Origin: JBBAGE01 sp041655055
Lineage (GTDB): Bacteria; Pseudomonadota; Alphaproteobacteria; Rhodobacterales; Rhodobacteraceae
Length of the DNA: 18,004 nt
Direction: 5' to 3'
Assembly (NCBI GenBank): GCA_041655055.1
Contig: JBBAGE010000033.1
Span: 1 to 18,004 of the forward strand
A program made the position numbers and the translations under genes. Position 1 is the stretch's first letter, and the number at the start of each line of letters is the position of its first letter. The notes beneath the pieces are model-generated. The model saw nothing but the letters and a program-made list of their open reading frames with translations, searched no databases and was not told the origin of the DNA. Of the stretch, positions 1 to 6,870 are shown one piece after another.

Positions 1-753
1 ATAGGCCGCTGCCGCGACCACGACGATCGTTGGGCCGCTCGGCGTGTCAAAGGCCAGCGATCCCGCCAGGCCGCCTGCCACCGCCAGCATGCCGATGGCC
101 ACCGCGCCTGCGGCCATGGTCTCGGGGCTGCGGGCCACGCCACGCGCGGCCGCCGCCGGGATGATCAGCAGCGCCCCGATCAGCAGCGCCCCCACCACTT
201 TCAGCGCCACAGCCACCACCAGCGCCATGGCCACCGTCAGAATCAGCCGCTCGCGCCGCGGGTCGATCCCCTCGGAACGGGCGAGCTCCTCGCTCAGCGT
301 GGCGGTCAGCAGCGCCTGCCAGCGCCAGATCAGCAGCGCCACCGCCAGCAGCGCCCCCAGCCAGATCACCGCCAGATCGCCGCGCCCCACCGCAAGGATA
401 TCGCCAAACAAAAACGCCGTCAGATCGACCCGCACGCCCTGCACGAACGACACGGCCACCAGCCCCAGCGCCAGCGCCGAATGGGCCAGAACCCCCAGCG
501 TGGTATCGACCGATTGCCCCTTGCCATCCAGCGCCGCGATGCTGGTGGCCATGGCCAGCGCCACCAGCAGCACGCCCAGGAAAATATTGACGCCAAAGGC
601 CAGCGCAAAGGCCACCCCCAACAGCGCTGCATGTGCGGTCGAATCGCTGAAATAGGCCATGCGGCGCCAGACGACAAAGGCCCCCAGCGGCCCCGCCGCC
701 AGCGCCACGCCAAAGCCCGCAATCAGGGCGCGGATCAGGAAATCATCAAGCAT
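1..753 (-). CDS. znuB: Zinc ABC transporter permease ZnuB (partial, C-terminus off the left edge)
   Basis: Integral membrane permease of the high-affinity zinc importer, expected in the inner membrane with ZnuC and a periplasmic zinc-binding protein. I translated the reverse strand by hand: 251 codons are open from the ATG at 753 to the window edge with no stop, so only the last few residues should be missing (family length is about 260-270). It begins MLDDFLIRALIAGFGVAL and is a run of hydrophobic helices. It has the family features WRRMAYFSDSTAHAALLGVA near residues 29-48, a LFGDILAVG segment near 114, and a GALLIGALLIIPAAAAR stretch near 190. The znuC stop codon (TAA) directly abuts this ATG, so the two are translationally coupled. 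The manganese/iron permeases of the same ABC-3 family are the alternative, but linkage to zur favours zinc. Confidence 0.93.
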   Translation of the reverse strand, partial: MLDDFLIRALIAGFGVALAAGPLGAFVVWRRMAYFSDSTAHAALLGVAFALAFGVNIFLGVLLVALAMATSIAALDGKGQSVDTTLGVLAHSALALGLVAVSFVQGVRVDLTAFLFGDILAVGRGDLAVIWLGALLAVALLIWRWQALLTATLSEELARSEGIDPRRERLILTVAMALVVAVALKVVGALLIGALLIIPAAAARGVARSPETMAAGAVAIGMLAVAGGLAGSLAFDTPSGPTIVVVAAAAY

Positions 754-1497
754 TTACCGCGCACTTTCATGATGGTGATGGGCCGCGTGATCATGGCCGT
801 GATCGTGAACATGCTGATAAAGCGCCAGCGCCCCCCCCGTGCCCAGCCCGAACAGCGCCCGATATTCCGGCGCGTTTGACACGACATGCGGCGTGCCTTC
901 GCAACAGATATGACCATTAAGGCAAATCACCCGGTCAGACGCGCTCATCACCACATGCAGATCATGGCTGACCAGCAGCACGGCACAGCCCAATTCCTGG
1001 CGGATTTCCTCGATCAGGCGGTAAAATCCGGCGATGCCGGGCTGATCAAGCCCCTGCGTCGGTTCATCCAGAATCAGGATATCGGGCCGCGACATCAGCG
1101 CCCGCGCCAGCAGCACCCGCTGAAACTGCCCCCCCGAAAGCTGGGTCATCTGCCGCGATTCAAGCCCGCCCGCGCCCAGCCGGGTCAGCATGGCGCTGAT
1201 ATCCGCGGGCGCATGCCGCCGGGGCAACGACAGAAACCGCGCCACCGTGATCGGCATCGCCCCGTCAATCGCCAGTTTTTGCGGCACATAACCGATGCGC
1301 AGGCCCGGTTGGCGGATCACCCGGCCTTCATGCGGGCTCAGCACCCCCAAAAGCGCGCGCACCAACGTGCTTTTGCCCGAGCCATTGGGGCCGACGATGG
1401 TCACGATTTCGCCCGGTTCGATCCGCAGGTTGACCTGTTCCAGCACATTCGCGCCGCCATAGCGCAGGCTCAGCCCGCGTGTCTCGATCAGGCTCAT
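754..1497 (-). CDS. znuC: Zinc ABC transporter ATP-binding protein ZnuC
   Basis: Cytoplasmic ATPase that powers zinc import through ZnuB. The 247-residue protein shows a complete nucleotide-binding domain: Walker A GPNGSGKST at 36-44, Q-loop glutamine at 73, signature LSGGQ at 120-124, Walker B LILDEP at 141-146 and switch histidine at 178. The C-terminus is strongly histidine-rich (HVHDHGHDHAAHHHH, about 229-243), as in many zinc-handling proteins, and may bind or sense zinc; that role is inferred. Its ATG overlaps the zur stop codon (ATGA), and its stop abuts the znuB start. Length and motifs match the family, and linkage to zur supports zinc rather than another metal. Confidence 0.95.
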   Translation of the reverse strand: MSLIETRGLSLRYGGANVLEQVNLRIEPGEIVTIVGPNGSGKSTLVRALLGVLSPHEGRVIRQPGLRIGYVPQKLAIDGAMPITVARFLSLPRRHAPADISAMLTRLGAGGLESRQMTQLSGGQFQRVLLARALMSRPDILILDEPTQGLDQPGIAGFYRLIEEIRQELGCAVLLVSHDLHVVMSASDRVICLNGHICCEGTPHVVSNAPEYRALFGLGTGGALALYQHVHDHGHDHAAHHHHESAR

Positions 1498-1979
1498 TGC
1501 GCGCTATCCCCGGTCGCGCAGGCGGGGCAGATGCCCATGGCCTCGACGCTGACGCGTTCGACCTGAAACCCGATGCCGGCGGCGGCGGCGTCGATTGCTG
1601 CGCGCAAATCGGCTTCGGGTAGTTCGGCGACCGATTTGCACCGGTTGCAGATGAAAAATGCGGGCGCATGGGCTTCGCCCGGGTGCATGCAGGCGGCAAA
1701 GGCATTGAGCCTGCGGATACGATGCGCGAGCCCGTTTTCGACCAGAAATTCCAGCGCGCGATAGGCGACGGGTGGCTGGTTGCCGAATCCATCCTCGGCC
1801 AGCCGTTCCAGCACATCATAGGCCCCCAGCGCGCGGTGTTGTTCCAGCAGAATTTCCAGCGCCCGCCGACGCACCGGCGTCAGCCGCAGGCCTTCGCGAT
1901 CGGCCAAAGCCTCGGCGCGCTGCATCACGCGCCCGGCGCAAAGATCGTGGTCATGGCGTTCAAAGGCAGGGGACTGCAT
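1494..1979 (-). CDS. zur: Zinc uptake regulator Zur (Fur family repressor)
   Basis: Fur-family transcriptional repressor that binds DNA when zinc is plentiful and shuts off zinc uptake. The 161-residue protein has an N-terminal winged helix (LRLTPVRRRALEILLEQH, about 31-48, then a recognition-helix region near NQPPVAYRALEFLVENGLAHRI at 67-88). The C-terminal dimerisation and metal domain holds a CNRC pair at 111-114 and a CPAC pair at 151-154, typical of the structural zinc site, and a histidine at 104. The reading frame stays open further upstream, but the ATG at 1979 gives the normal family length and leaves the palindromic operator candidate (1997-2009) upstream of it. The last codons overlap znuC by four bases. 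A zur-znuC-znuB order is common in this bacterial family. It is probably autoregulated. Confidence 0.94.
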   Translation of the reverse strand: MQSPAFERHDHDLCAGRVMQRAEALADREGLRLTPVRRRALEILLEQHRALGAYDVLERLAEDGFGNQPPVAYRALEFLVENGLAHRIRRLNAFAACMHPGEAHAPAFFICNRCKSVAELPEADLRAAIDAAAAGIGFQVERVSVEAMGICPACATGDSAQ

Positions 1980-2108
1980 GGCGGCATCCTGAAAGGGTGA
2001 TATTATCACATGCATGTAGCCAATGCCGCCCCCCGCTTCAACCCCGCCACGTTGCGCTGGCCTGCGCTTGGGGCGATAATCGCGGCGATAAGCAGCAGGA
2101 GCATGGCC
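1980..2108. promoter_or_regulatory. Divergent intergenic region between zur and the kinase-like gene
   Basis: This 129-bp region must hold promoters for both the leftward zur-znuCB operon and the rightward kinase-like gene. It contains the 13-bp perfect palindrome at 1997-2009, an adjacent 8-bp CATGCATG palindrome (2009-2016), and an 11-bp palindrome GCGATAATCGC (2073-2083). The element GCGATAA occurs twice (2073-2079 and 2085-2091) just ahead of the AGGAG ribosome site of the kinase-like gene. The GATAAT read on the minus strand at 2007-2002 could be the zur -10 box. I see no convincing -35 box for either direction. Confidence 0.6.
1997..2009. promoter_or_regulatory. Candidate Zur operator (GTGATATTATCAC)
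   Basis: A perfect 13-bp palindrome, GTGATA-T-TATCAC, is centred 24 bases upstream of the zur start codon. AT-rich palindromes of this general form with GTTAT/GTGAT arms are known targets of Zur in alphaproteobacteria. On the minus strand it contains GATAAT (2007-2002), a good -10 match, so a bound repressor would block zur transcription directly. It is the only candidate regulatory palindrome between zur and the divergent gene with this architecture, so it may control both directions. Family assignment is inferred from position next to zur; the palindrome itself is seen directly. Confidence 0.7.
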
Positions 2109-2903
2109 GTGACACCCGAATGGATCGCAATCGACGCAACGACGGATGGGCTGCGCGGCTGGGCCATGAATGGCGCCGATGTGCTGGCCGGGGCCCGGGC
2201 CGCGGGGGCGTTCGCGCCGGCGCTGGCGGCCGTGCTGGCGGAACTGCCCGCCGCCGAAGCTGCGCCGATCATTGCCACGGGCGTCGATATCCCGCCGCGG
2301 ATGGTGCCCTGCGCCCCCCTGCCCCAAGTGCTGGCGCGCCACGGCACGCTGCGGGCCATCCCACCGCTGGCCCAGGCCGATCCGCCCGCGCTGAGCCACG
2401 GGGCCGAGGCCCGGATCGCCGGTTTTCTGGCCACCCAACCGGATTTTGACGGGGTGGTGTGCGTGATCGCGCGGCAAACCATCTGGGCGCATATCAGCGC
2501 GGGCGAAGTGGTCAGTTTCCAATCCCTGCTTGGCGGCGCGCTGGCCGATGCGGTCGGGGGCCGTGGTGGCGCCCATGATGGCGATGCCTTTGGCGATGCG
2601 CTGGCCGATATCCTGTCGCGGCCCGAAAAATTTGCCGCGCGGCTGGCGTCGGTTCAGGCGGCGCGCCAACTGGGCCAGATCGGCGCGGATGCTGCCCAAA
2701 GCCGCATCAACGCCGTGCTGATCGGGGCCGAACTGGCGGCGATGCGCCCCTATTGGCTGGGCCAGCAGGTGGCGATCATCGGCAGTGGCGCGTGGGCGCA
2801 ACGCTATGCCGATGCGCTGGCCGCACAGGGGGCCGCACCGCAACGGCATGACGCGGATGACATGGCGCTGGCCGGGCTGATCGCGGCGCATGCGCTGGCC
2901 TAA
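2109..2903 (+). CDS. 2-dehydro-3-deoxygalactonokinase family protein with eroded active-site motifs
   Basis: The 264-residue protein belongs to the DgoK family, which phosphorylates 2-keto-3-deoxygalactonate. The C-terminal half is well preserved (WAHISAGEVVSF at 126-137, AVLIGAELA at 202-210, RPYWLGQQVAIIG at 213-225). The usual ATP and substrate motifs are damaged. DWGTT near the N-terminus is replaced by DATT (9-12), GMVGS plus the following loop by GVDIPPR (58-64), RGEETQ by HGAEAR (97-102), and PGTHxKW by ARQTIW (121-126). It is also shorter than the usual 290-300 residues. I prefer the GTG at 2109 because AGGAG (2097-2101) sits seven bases ahead; an ATG at 2103 is the alternative. It is divergent from zur, with no galactonate genes nearby. 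The family call is fairly safe, but kinase activity is doubtful, so no gene symbol is given. Confidence 0.8.
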   Translation: MTPEWIAIDATTDGLRGWAMNGADVLAGARAAGAFAPALAAVLAELPAAEAAPIIATGVDIPPRMVPCAPLPQVLARHGTLRAIPPLAQADPPALSHGAEARIAGFLATQPDFDGVVCVIARQTIWAHISAGEVVSFQSLLGGALADAVGGRGGAHDGDAFGDALADILSRPEKFAARLASVQAARQLGQIGADAAQSRINAVLIGAELAAMRPYWLGQQVAIIGSGAWAQRYADALAAQGAAPQRHDADDMALAGLIAAHALA

Positions 2904-4132
2904 TTCGGGCCGGCGCGGGCCGCGCGATACCATGCCACGATCAGGTCACGTTCGGCCGCCTCCATATAGGTGATATTCGCGGGCGGCATCGCATCGGTGC
3001 GCCCGGCCTGCAGATAGATTTCGCGCGCATGCCTGGCGATCTGATCGGGCGTTTCCAGCCGCACGCCACCGGGCGGCACCATGATGCCCTGCCATGCGGG
3101 TTCAGAGGCGTGACACATCGAACAGCGCCCCATTACGATATCGTGCACCTGATCAAACCCCTCGGCCTGGGCGAAACGCGCGCTTGGCCCGGATAGGGCG
3201 GCGGTCTCGGAACTGCGATGAAACATTGGCGCGGTGGAAAGCCAGGCGATGATCAGGAACAACACCACCGTCACCAGCCAGGTCCAGGTCGGATTGCCTT
3301 TGCGCGCATGAAGGCTGTTGAAATAATGGCGGATTGATACCCCCATCAAAAACACCAGCGCGGCAATCAGCCAGTTATATTGCGACGCGAAAGCCAGCGG
3401 GTAATGATGCGACAGCATCAGGAAAATCACCGGCAATGTCAGATAGTTATTATGGGTCGAACGCTGTTTGGCGATGCGGCCATATTTGGGATCGGGTGTG
3501 CGCCCCTCGATCAGGTCTTTGACGACGATACGCTGGTTCGGCATGATCACCAGAAACACATTCGCCGTCATGATCGTGGCGGTAAACGCGCCCAGATGGA
3601 TCAGCGCCGCGCGCCCGGTGAACACCTGCGTATAGCCCCAGGCCATGGCCACCAAAATCACATAAAGCCCGATCATCAGCCGCGTATTGTCATCGCCAAA
3701 ACGCGATTTGCAGATCAGATCATAGGCGATCCACCCCAGCGCCAGCGACCCCGCCGATATCGCAATCGCCGCCCAGATCGGCAGGTCAAGCACATCAGGA
3801 TCCACCAGATAAAGGTCGGCCCCCAGATAATAGACCAGCACCAGCATGGCAAAGCCCGACATCCAGGTCCAATAGCTTTCCCATTTGAACCAGACCAGAT
3901 CGGCGGGCATGCGCGCGGGGGCCACATTATATTTCTGAATGAAATAGAAACCACCGCCATGAACCTGCCAGGCCTCGCCATGCACGCCGGCGCGCCGGTC
4001 GGTAGAGGGCCATAGCCCAAGATCAAGCGCGATGAAGTAAAACGACGACCCGATCCAGGCAATCGCGGCGATCACATGCAGCCAGCGGACCGCAAATTCC
4101 ACCCATTCCCAGATGATGGCAAGTTCATACAT
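2900..4132 (-). CDS. puuD: Urate hydroxylase PuuD (membrane urate oxidase with C-terminal cytochrome c domain)
   Basis: Membrane-bound enzyme that oxidises urate to 5-hydroxyisourate and is thought to pass electrons to the respiratory chain rather than to oxygen. The 410-residue protein starts with hydrophobic helices (WLHVIAAIAWIGSSFYFIAL at about 18-37) typical of the PuuD N-terminal membrane domain. It has about eight membrane segments up to about residue 300, and ends in a class I cytochrome c domain with a haem-binding CSMCH at 337-341 and a likely axial methionine at 382 (AMPPAN). It lies two bases after hiuH, the gene for the next pathway enzyme, so the pair is one operon. Its stop overlaps the stop of the convergent kinase-like gene by four bases. 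Length and the fused haem domain match the family. Confidence 0.93.
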   Translation of the reverse strand: MYELAIIWEWVEFAVRWLHVIAAIAWIGSSFYFIALDLGLWPSTDRRAGVHGEAWQVHGGGFYFIQKYNVAPARMPADLVWFKWESYWTWMSGFAMLVLVYYLGADLYLVDPDVLDLPIWAAIAISAGSLALGWIAYDLICKSRFGDDNTRLMIGLYVILVAMAWGYTQVFTGRAALIHLGAFTATIMTANVFLVIMPNQRIVVKDLIEGRTPDPKYGRIAKQRSTHNNYLTLPVIFLMLSHHYPLAFASQYNWLIAALVFLMGVSIRHYFNSLHARKGNPTWTWLVTVVLFLIIAWLSTAPMFHRSSETAALSGPSARFAQAEGFDQVHDIVMGRCSMCHASEPAWQGIMVPPGGVRLETPDQIARHAREIYLQAGRTDAMPPANITYMEAAERDLIVAWYRAARAGPN

Positions 4133-4134
4133 GC

Positions 4135-4491
4135 TCAGCTCCCGCGATAGGTGGAATAGCCATAGGGCGACAGCAGCAGCGGCACATGGTAATGCGCATC
4201 GCCATCGGCCAAGCCGAAGCGAATCGGGATCTCATCCAGAAAGAGCACCCCATCCCCATGGCCCTGTGCGCGCAGATAATCGCCCGCGTGAAACACCAGC
4301 TCATATTGCCCGACCGCCAGTTTACCGGGCGCAATCAGCGGCGCAACGGTGCGTCCGTCTGCATTGGTGCGCGCCTGTGCCAGCATTTGCCGCGTCCCGT
4401 TTTCCAGCCGCCACAAATCCACCGCCAGCCCTGCTGCCGGTTGCCCCCGTGCCGTATCCAGCACATGTGTGGTCAAATATCCGCCTGCCAT
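4135..4491 (-). CDS. hiuH: 5-hydroxyisourate hydrolase HiuH (transthyretin-like)
   Basis: Hydrolyses 5-hydroxyisourate, the product of PuuD, to OHCU (2-oxo-4-hydroxy-4-carboxy-5-ureidoimidazoline). The 118-residue protein begins MAGGYLTTHVLDTARG and ends with the family signature HYHVPLLLSPYGYSTYRGS. The expected active-site residues are present: His9, Arg47, His102 and the C-terminal YRGS (115-118). There is no signal peptide, so it is cytoplasmic. The frame is open to an ATG at 4545, but the ATG at 4491 is preferred: GAGG lies five bases upstream and the length then matches the family. The ATG just before it (4494) is possible but too close to the ribosome site. The puuD start follows two bases after the stop. 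Confidence 0.93.
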   Translation of the reverse strand: MAGGYLTTHVLDTARGQPAAGLAVDLWRLENGTRQMLAQARTNADGRTVAPLIAPGKLAVGQYELVFHAGDYLRAQGHGDGVLFLDEIPIRFGLADGDAHYHVPLLLSPYGYSTYRGS

Positions 4492-4627
4492 CATCGCCTC
4501 GCATTTCATCCGCACCAAGCTGCGACAAGATGTGTTAACGCGCAATGAATAGATCTACGATTTTGTCCACTATCTTGCGCGATCAATGAATTAAGTCCAA
4601 TTTCAACGCGAAACGAAGGGATAGCCG
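4492..4627. promoter_or_regulatory. Divergent control region of the two ureide operons
   Basis: These 136 bases separate the leftward hiuH-puuD operon from the rightward puuE-uraD operon and must carry both promoters. The segment from about 4530 to 4612 is much more AT-rich than its surroundings. An 8-bp direct repeat CAATGAAT occurs at 4543-4550 and 4584-4591, 41 bp apart start to start, close to four helical turns. GTTAAC lies at 4534-4539. A weak promoter for puuE could be TTGTCC (4563-4568), 17 bp, ATGAAT (4586-4591). No site for a named regulator is recognisable. Confidence 0.5.
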
Positions 4628-6055
4628 ATGCAAGACATGCCTATGCGTTATGCGCGCGACATGCGCGGTTACGGGGCCAATCCGCCCGATGCGCGCTGGC
4701 CGAACGATGCCAGAATCGCGGTGCAATTCGTCGTGAATTACGAAGAAGGCGGCGAAAACAATATCCTGCATGGCGATGCGGCGTCCGAGGCATTCCTGTC
4801 GGAAATCGTGGGCGCCGCGCAATGGCCCGGGCAGCGGCACTGGAATATGGAATCGGTCTATGAATATGGCGCGCGGGCCGGATTCTGGCGGTTGCACCGG
4901 ATGTTTACCGCAGCCGGCATTCCCGTGACGGTTTACGGTGTCGCCACCGCCATGGCGCGTTCGCCCGAACAGGTGGCCGCGATGCAGGACGCCGATTGGG
5001 AAATCGCCAGCCACGGCTATAAATGGGTCGAATTCAAGGACATATCCGATGCCGATGAACGCGCCATGCTGCATGCCGCCATCGCCTTGCACCGCGAAGT
5101 CACCGGCACGCGCCCGCGCGGCTGGTATCTGGGGCGCTGTTCGGCCAATACCGTGCGGCTGGTAACCGAGGAAGGCGGTTTCGATTACATATCCGACACT
5201 TACGACGATGATCTGCCCTATTGGCACCACCATCAGGGGCGCGATCAACTGATCATTCCCTATACGCTTGATGTTAACGACATGCGCTTTGCCACGCCGC
5301 AGGGGTTCAATTCGGGCGATCAGTTTTTCGCCTATCTGCGCGACACGTTCGATACGCTTTATGCCGAAGGCCGGGCCGGTTTTGCGAAAATGATGTCGGT
5401 GGGGCTGCATTGCCGGTTGATCGGGCGGCCCGGGCGGGCGGCGGCGCTGCAACGGTTCATCGATTATGCGCAGCGGCATGAGGGTGTCTGGTTCGCGCGG
5501 CGCATCGATATCGCCCGCCATTGGGCCGCGACCCACCCGCCCCAGCGCCGCGAACGGCCATCGCAGATGGATGCCGCGCGCTTTGTGGAATGTTTCGGCG
5601 GCGTGTTCGAACATTCGCCCTGGGTCGCCGAACGCGCCCATGCGCTAGAGCTTGGCCCCGCCCATGACAGCGCGATCGGCGTGCATTCCGCGCTTTGCCG
5701 CGCGTTTCGGGCGGCATCGGATGGCGAACGGCTGGCCGTGCTGCGCGCCCATCCCGATCTGGCGGGCAAATTGGCGCAGGCCAAACGCCTGACCGCCGAC
5801 AGCACGGCGGAACAGGCCTCGGCCGGGCTGGATGCCCTGCACGATGATGAACGCGCGCGGTTTGAGGCGCTGAACCACGCCTATACCACGCGGTTCGGCT
5901 TTCCCTTCATCATCGCGGTCAAGGATCATACCAAGGCCAGTATCCTTGCCGCCTTTGCCGCGCGGCTGGAAAACCCACCCGAAGCCGAATTTACCGAGGC
6001 CTGCGCCCAGGTTGAACGCATCGCCCTGCACCGTTTGAAAGCCCTGCTGCCATGA
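4628..6055 (+). CDS. puuE: Bifunctional allantoinase PuuE / OHCU decarboxylase UraD fusion
   Basis: A 475-residue fusion of two ureide enzymes. Residues 1 to about 300 form a metal-independent-type allantoinase of the polysaccharide deacetylase (NodB) superfamily that opens allantoin to allantoate. It has the family segments RDMRGYGANPPDARWPN (10-26), VNYEEGGE (37-44), EIASHGYKW (125-133) and HCRLIGRPGR (261-270). Residues from about 312 to 475 are an OHCU decarboxylase, which makes S-allantoin, with HPDLAG at 375-380 and FGFPFI at 423-428. The join lies near 303-312, a short arginine-rich linker. AAGGGA precedes the ATG with normal spacing. The stop overlaps the next start (ATGA). The fusion covers the steps before and after allantoin, and supplies the decarboxylase that would otherwise be missing after HiuH. 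This architecture is known in related bacteria. Confidence 0.94.
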   Translation: MQDMPMRYARDMRGYGANPPDARWPNDARIAVQFVVNYEEGGENNILHGDAASEAFLSEIVGAAQWPGQRHWNMESVYEYGARAGFWRLHRMFTAAGIPVTVYGVATAMARSPEQVAAMQDADWEIASHGYKWVEFKDISDADERAMLHAAIALHREVTGTRPRGWYLGRCSANTVRLVTEEGGFDYISDTYDDDLPYWHHHQGRDQLIIPYTLDVNDMRFATPQGFNSGDQFFAYLRDTFDTLYAEGRAGFAKMMSVGLHCRLIGRPGRAAALQRFIDYAQRHEGVWFARRIDIARHWAATHPPQRRERPSQMDAARFVECFGGVFEHSPWVAERAHALELGPAHDSAIGVHSALCRAFRAASDGERLAVLRAHPDLAGKLAQAKRLTADSTAEQASAGLDALHDDERARFEALNHAYTTRFGFPFIIAVKDHTKASILAAFAARLENPPEAEFTEACAQVERIALHRLKALLP

Positions 6056-6870
6056 CCTATTACGCCCCCCAGGGCGGCCTGCCCGATCAGGCCAACCGCG
6101 CGCAAGATCGCGCTGCCTTTACCGATGCTTATGCCTTTATCCCGCGCGCGACGCTGTCGGATATCACCGCCAGCCTGCTGCCCGGCTGGCATGGCGCGCG
6201 GGCCTGGATTCTGGCCCGCCCGCTTAGCGGTTTTGCCGAAACATTCGCGCAATATATTGTCGAACTGGCGCCGGGCGGCAAAACCGATCACCCGGAACCC
6301 GATGCCGGCGCCGAAGGCGTGCTGTTCGTGCTGGATGGTGCGCTTTGCCTCACGCTCGATGGTGTGGCGCATGATCTGGTCGCGGGCGGCTATGCCTTTC
6401 TTGCCCCCGGTGCGGCGTGGGAATTGGCCAATGACGGCGACGCGCCCGCCAGCATGGTTTGGGTGCGCAAACGCTATGAACCCGCGCCCGGCATCGATTA
6501 TCCCACGTCATTCGTCACATCCGATCAGGCCCTGGCCCCGAATGCCATGCCCGATACCGGCGGGCTTTGGGCCACCACACGCTTTGTCGATCCAAACGAT
6601 CTGCGCCACGATATGCATGTGAATATCGTGACCTTTCAGCCCGGCGGCATCATTCCCTTTGCCGAAACCCATGTGATGGAGCACGGGCTTTATGTGCTGC
6701 AAGGGCGCGGGATCTATCTGCTCAACCGCGACTGGATCGAGGTCGAGGCAGGCGATTTCATGTGGCTGCGCGCCTTTTGCCCGCAGGCCTGCTATGCGGC
6801 GGGGAATGAACCGTTTCGCTACCTGCTTTATAAGGATGTGAACCGGCATCCGGCGCTGACATTGCGATGA
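6052..6870 (+). CDS. (S)-ureidoglycine aminohydrolase (bicupin)
   Basis: Releases ammonia from (S)-ureidoglycine to give (S)-ureidoglycolate, the step after allantoate amidohydrolase. The 272-residue protein has two cupin folds, about 50-135 and 185-262. The second carries the manganese site: Glu205, His207, His211 and Gln245. That spacing equals, as I recall it, the Glu/His/His/Gln set of the plant enzyme (each shifted by 30). The segment MHVNIVTFQPGGIIPF (188-203) and FMWLRAFCPQACYA (236-249) are close to family consensus. The start overlaps the puuE stop (ATGA) and the stop overlaps the allA start, so it is the middle gene of a coupled operon. It is equivalent to allE/ylbA of E. coli. It is annotated in some genomes as a bifunctional allantoicase, which is misleading. 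Confidence 0.92.
   Translation: MTYYAPQGGLPDQANRAQDRAAFTDAYAFIPRATLSDITASLLPGWHGARAWILARPLSGFAETFAQYIVELAPGGKTDHPEPDAGAEGVLFVLDGALCLTLDGVAHDLVAGGYAFLAPGAAWELANDGDAPASMVWVRKRYEPAPGIDYPTSFVTSDQALAPNAMPDTGGLWATTRFVDPNDLRHDMHVNIVTFQPGGIIPFAETHVMEHGLYVLQGRGIYLLNRDWIEVEAGDFMWLRAFCPQACYAAGNEPFRYLLYKDVNRHPALTLR

Noticed and set aside
1980..2933. An N-terminal extension of Zur of about 318 residues in an open frame across the kinase-like gene
   Set aside because: The extension is antisense to the kinase-like gene and has low-complexity Arg/Gly/Gln composition. Zur is full length from 1979, and the operator candidate would lie inside the extension.
4583..5641. A 352-codon minus-strand open frame opposite puuE
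   Set aside because: It is antisense to the clearly recognised PuuE domain, has no family features, and would cross the divergent promoter region.
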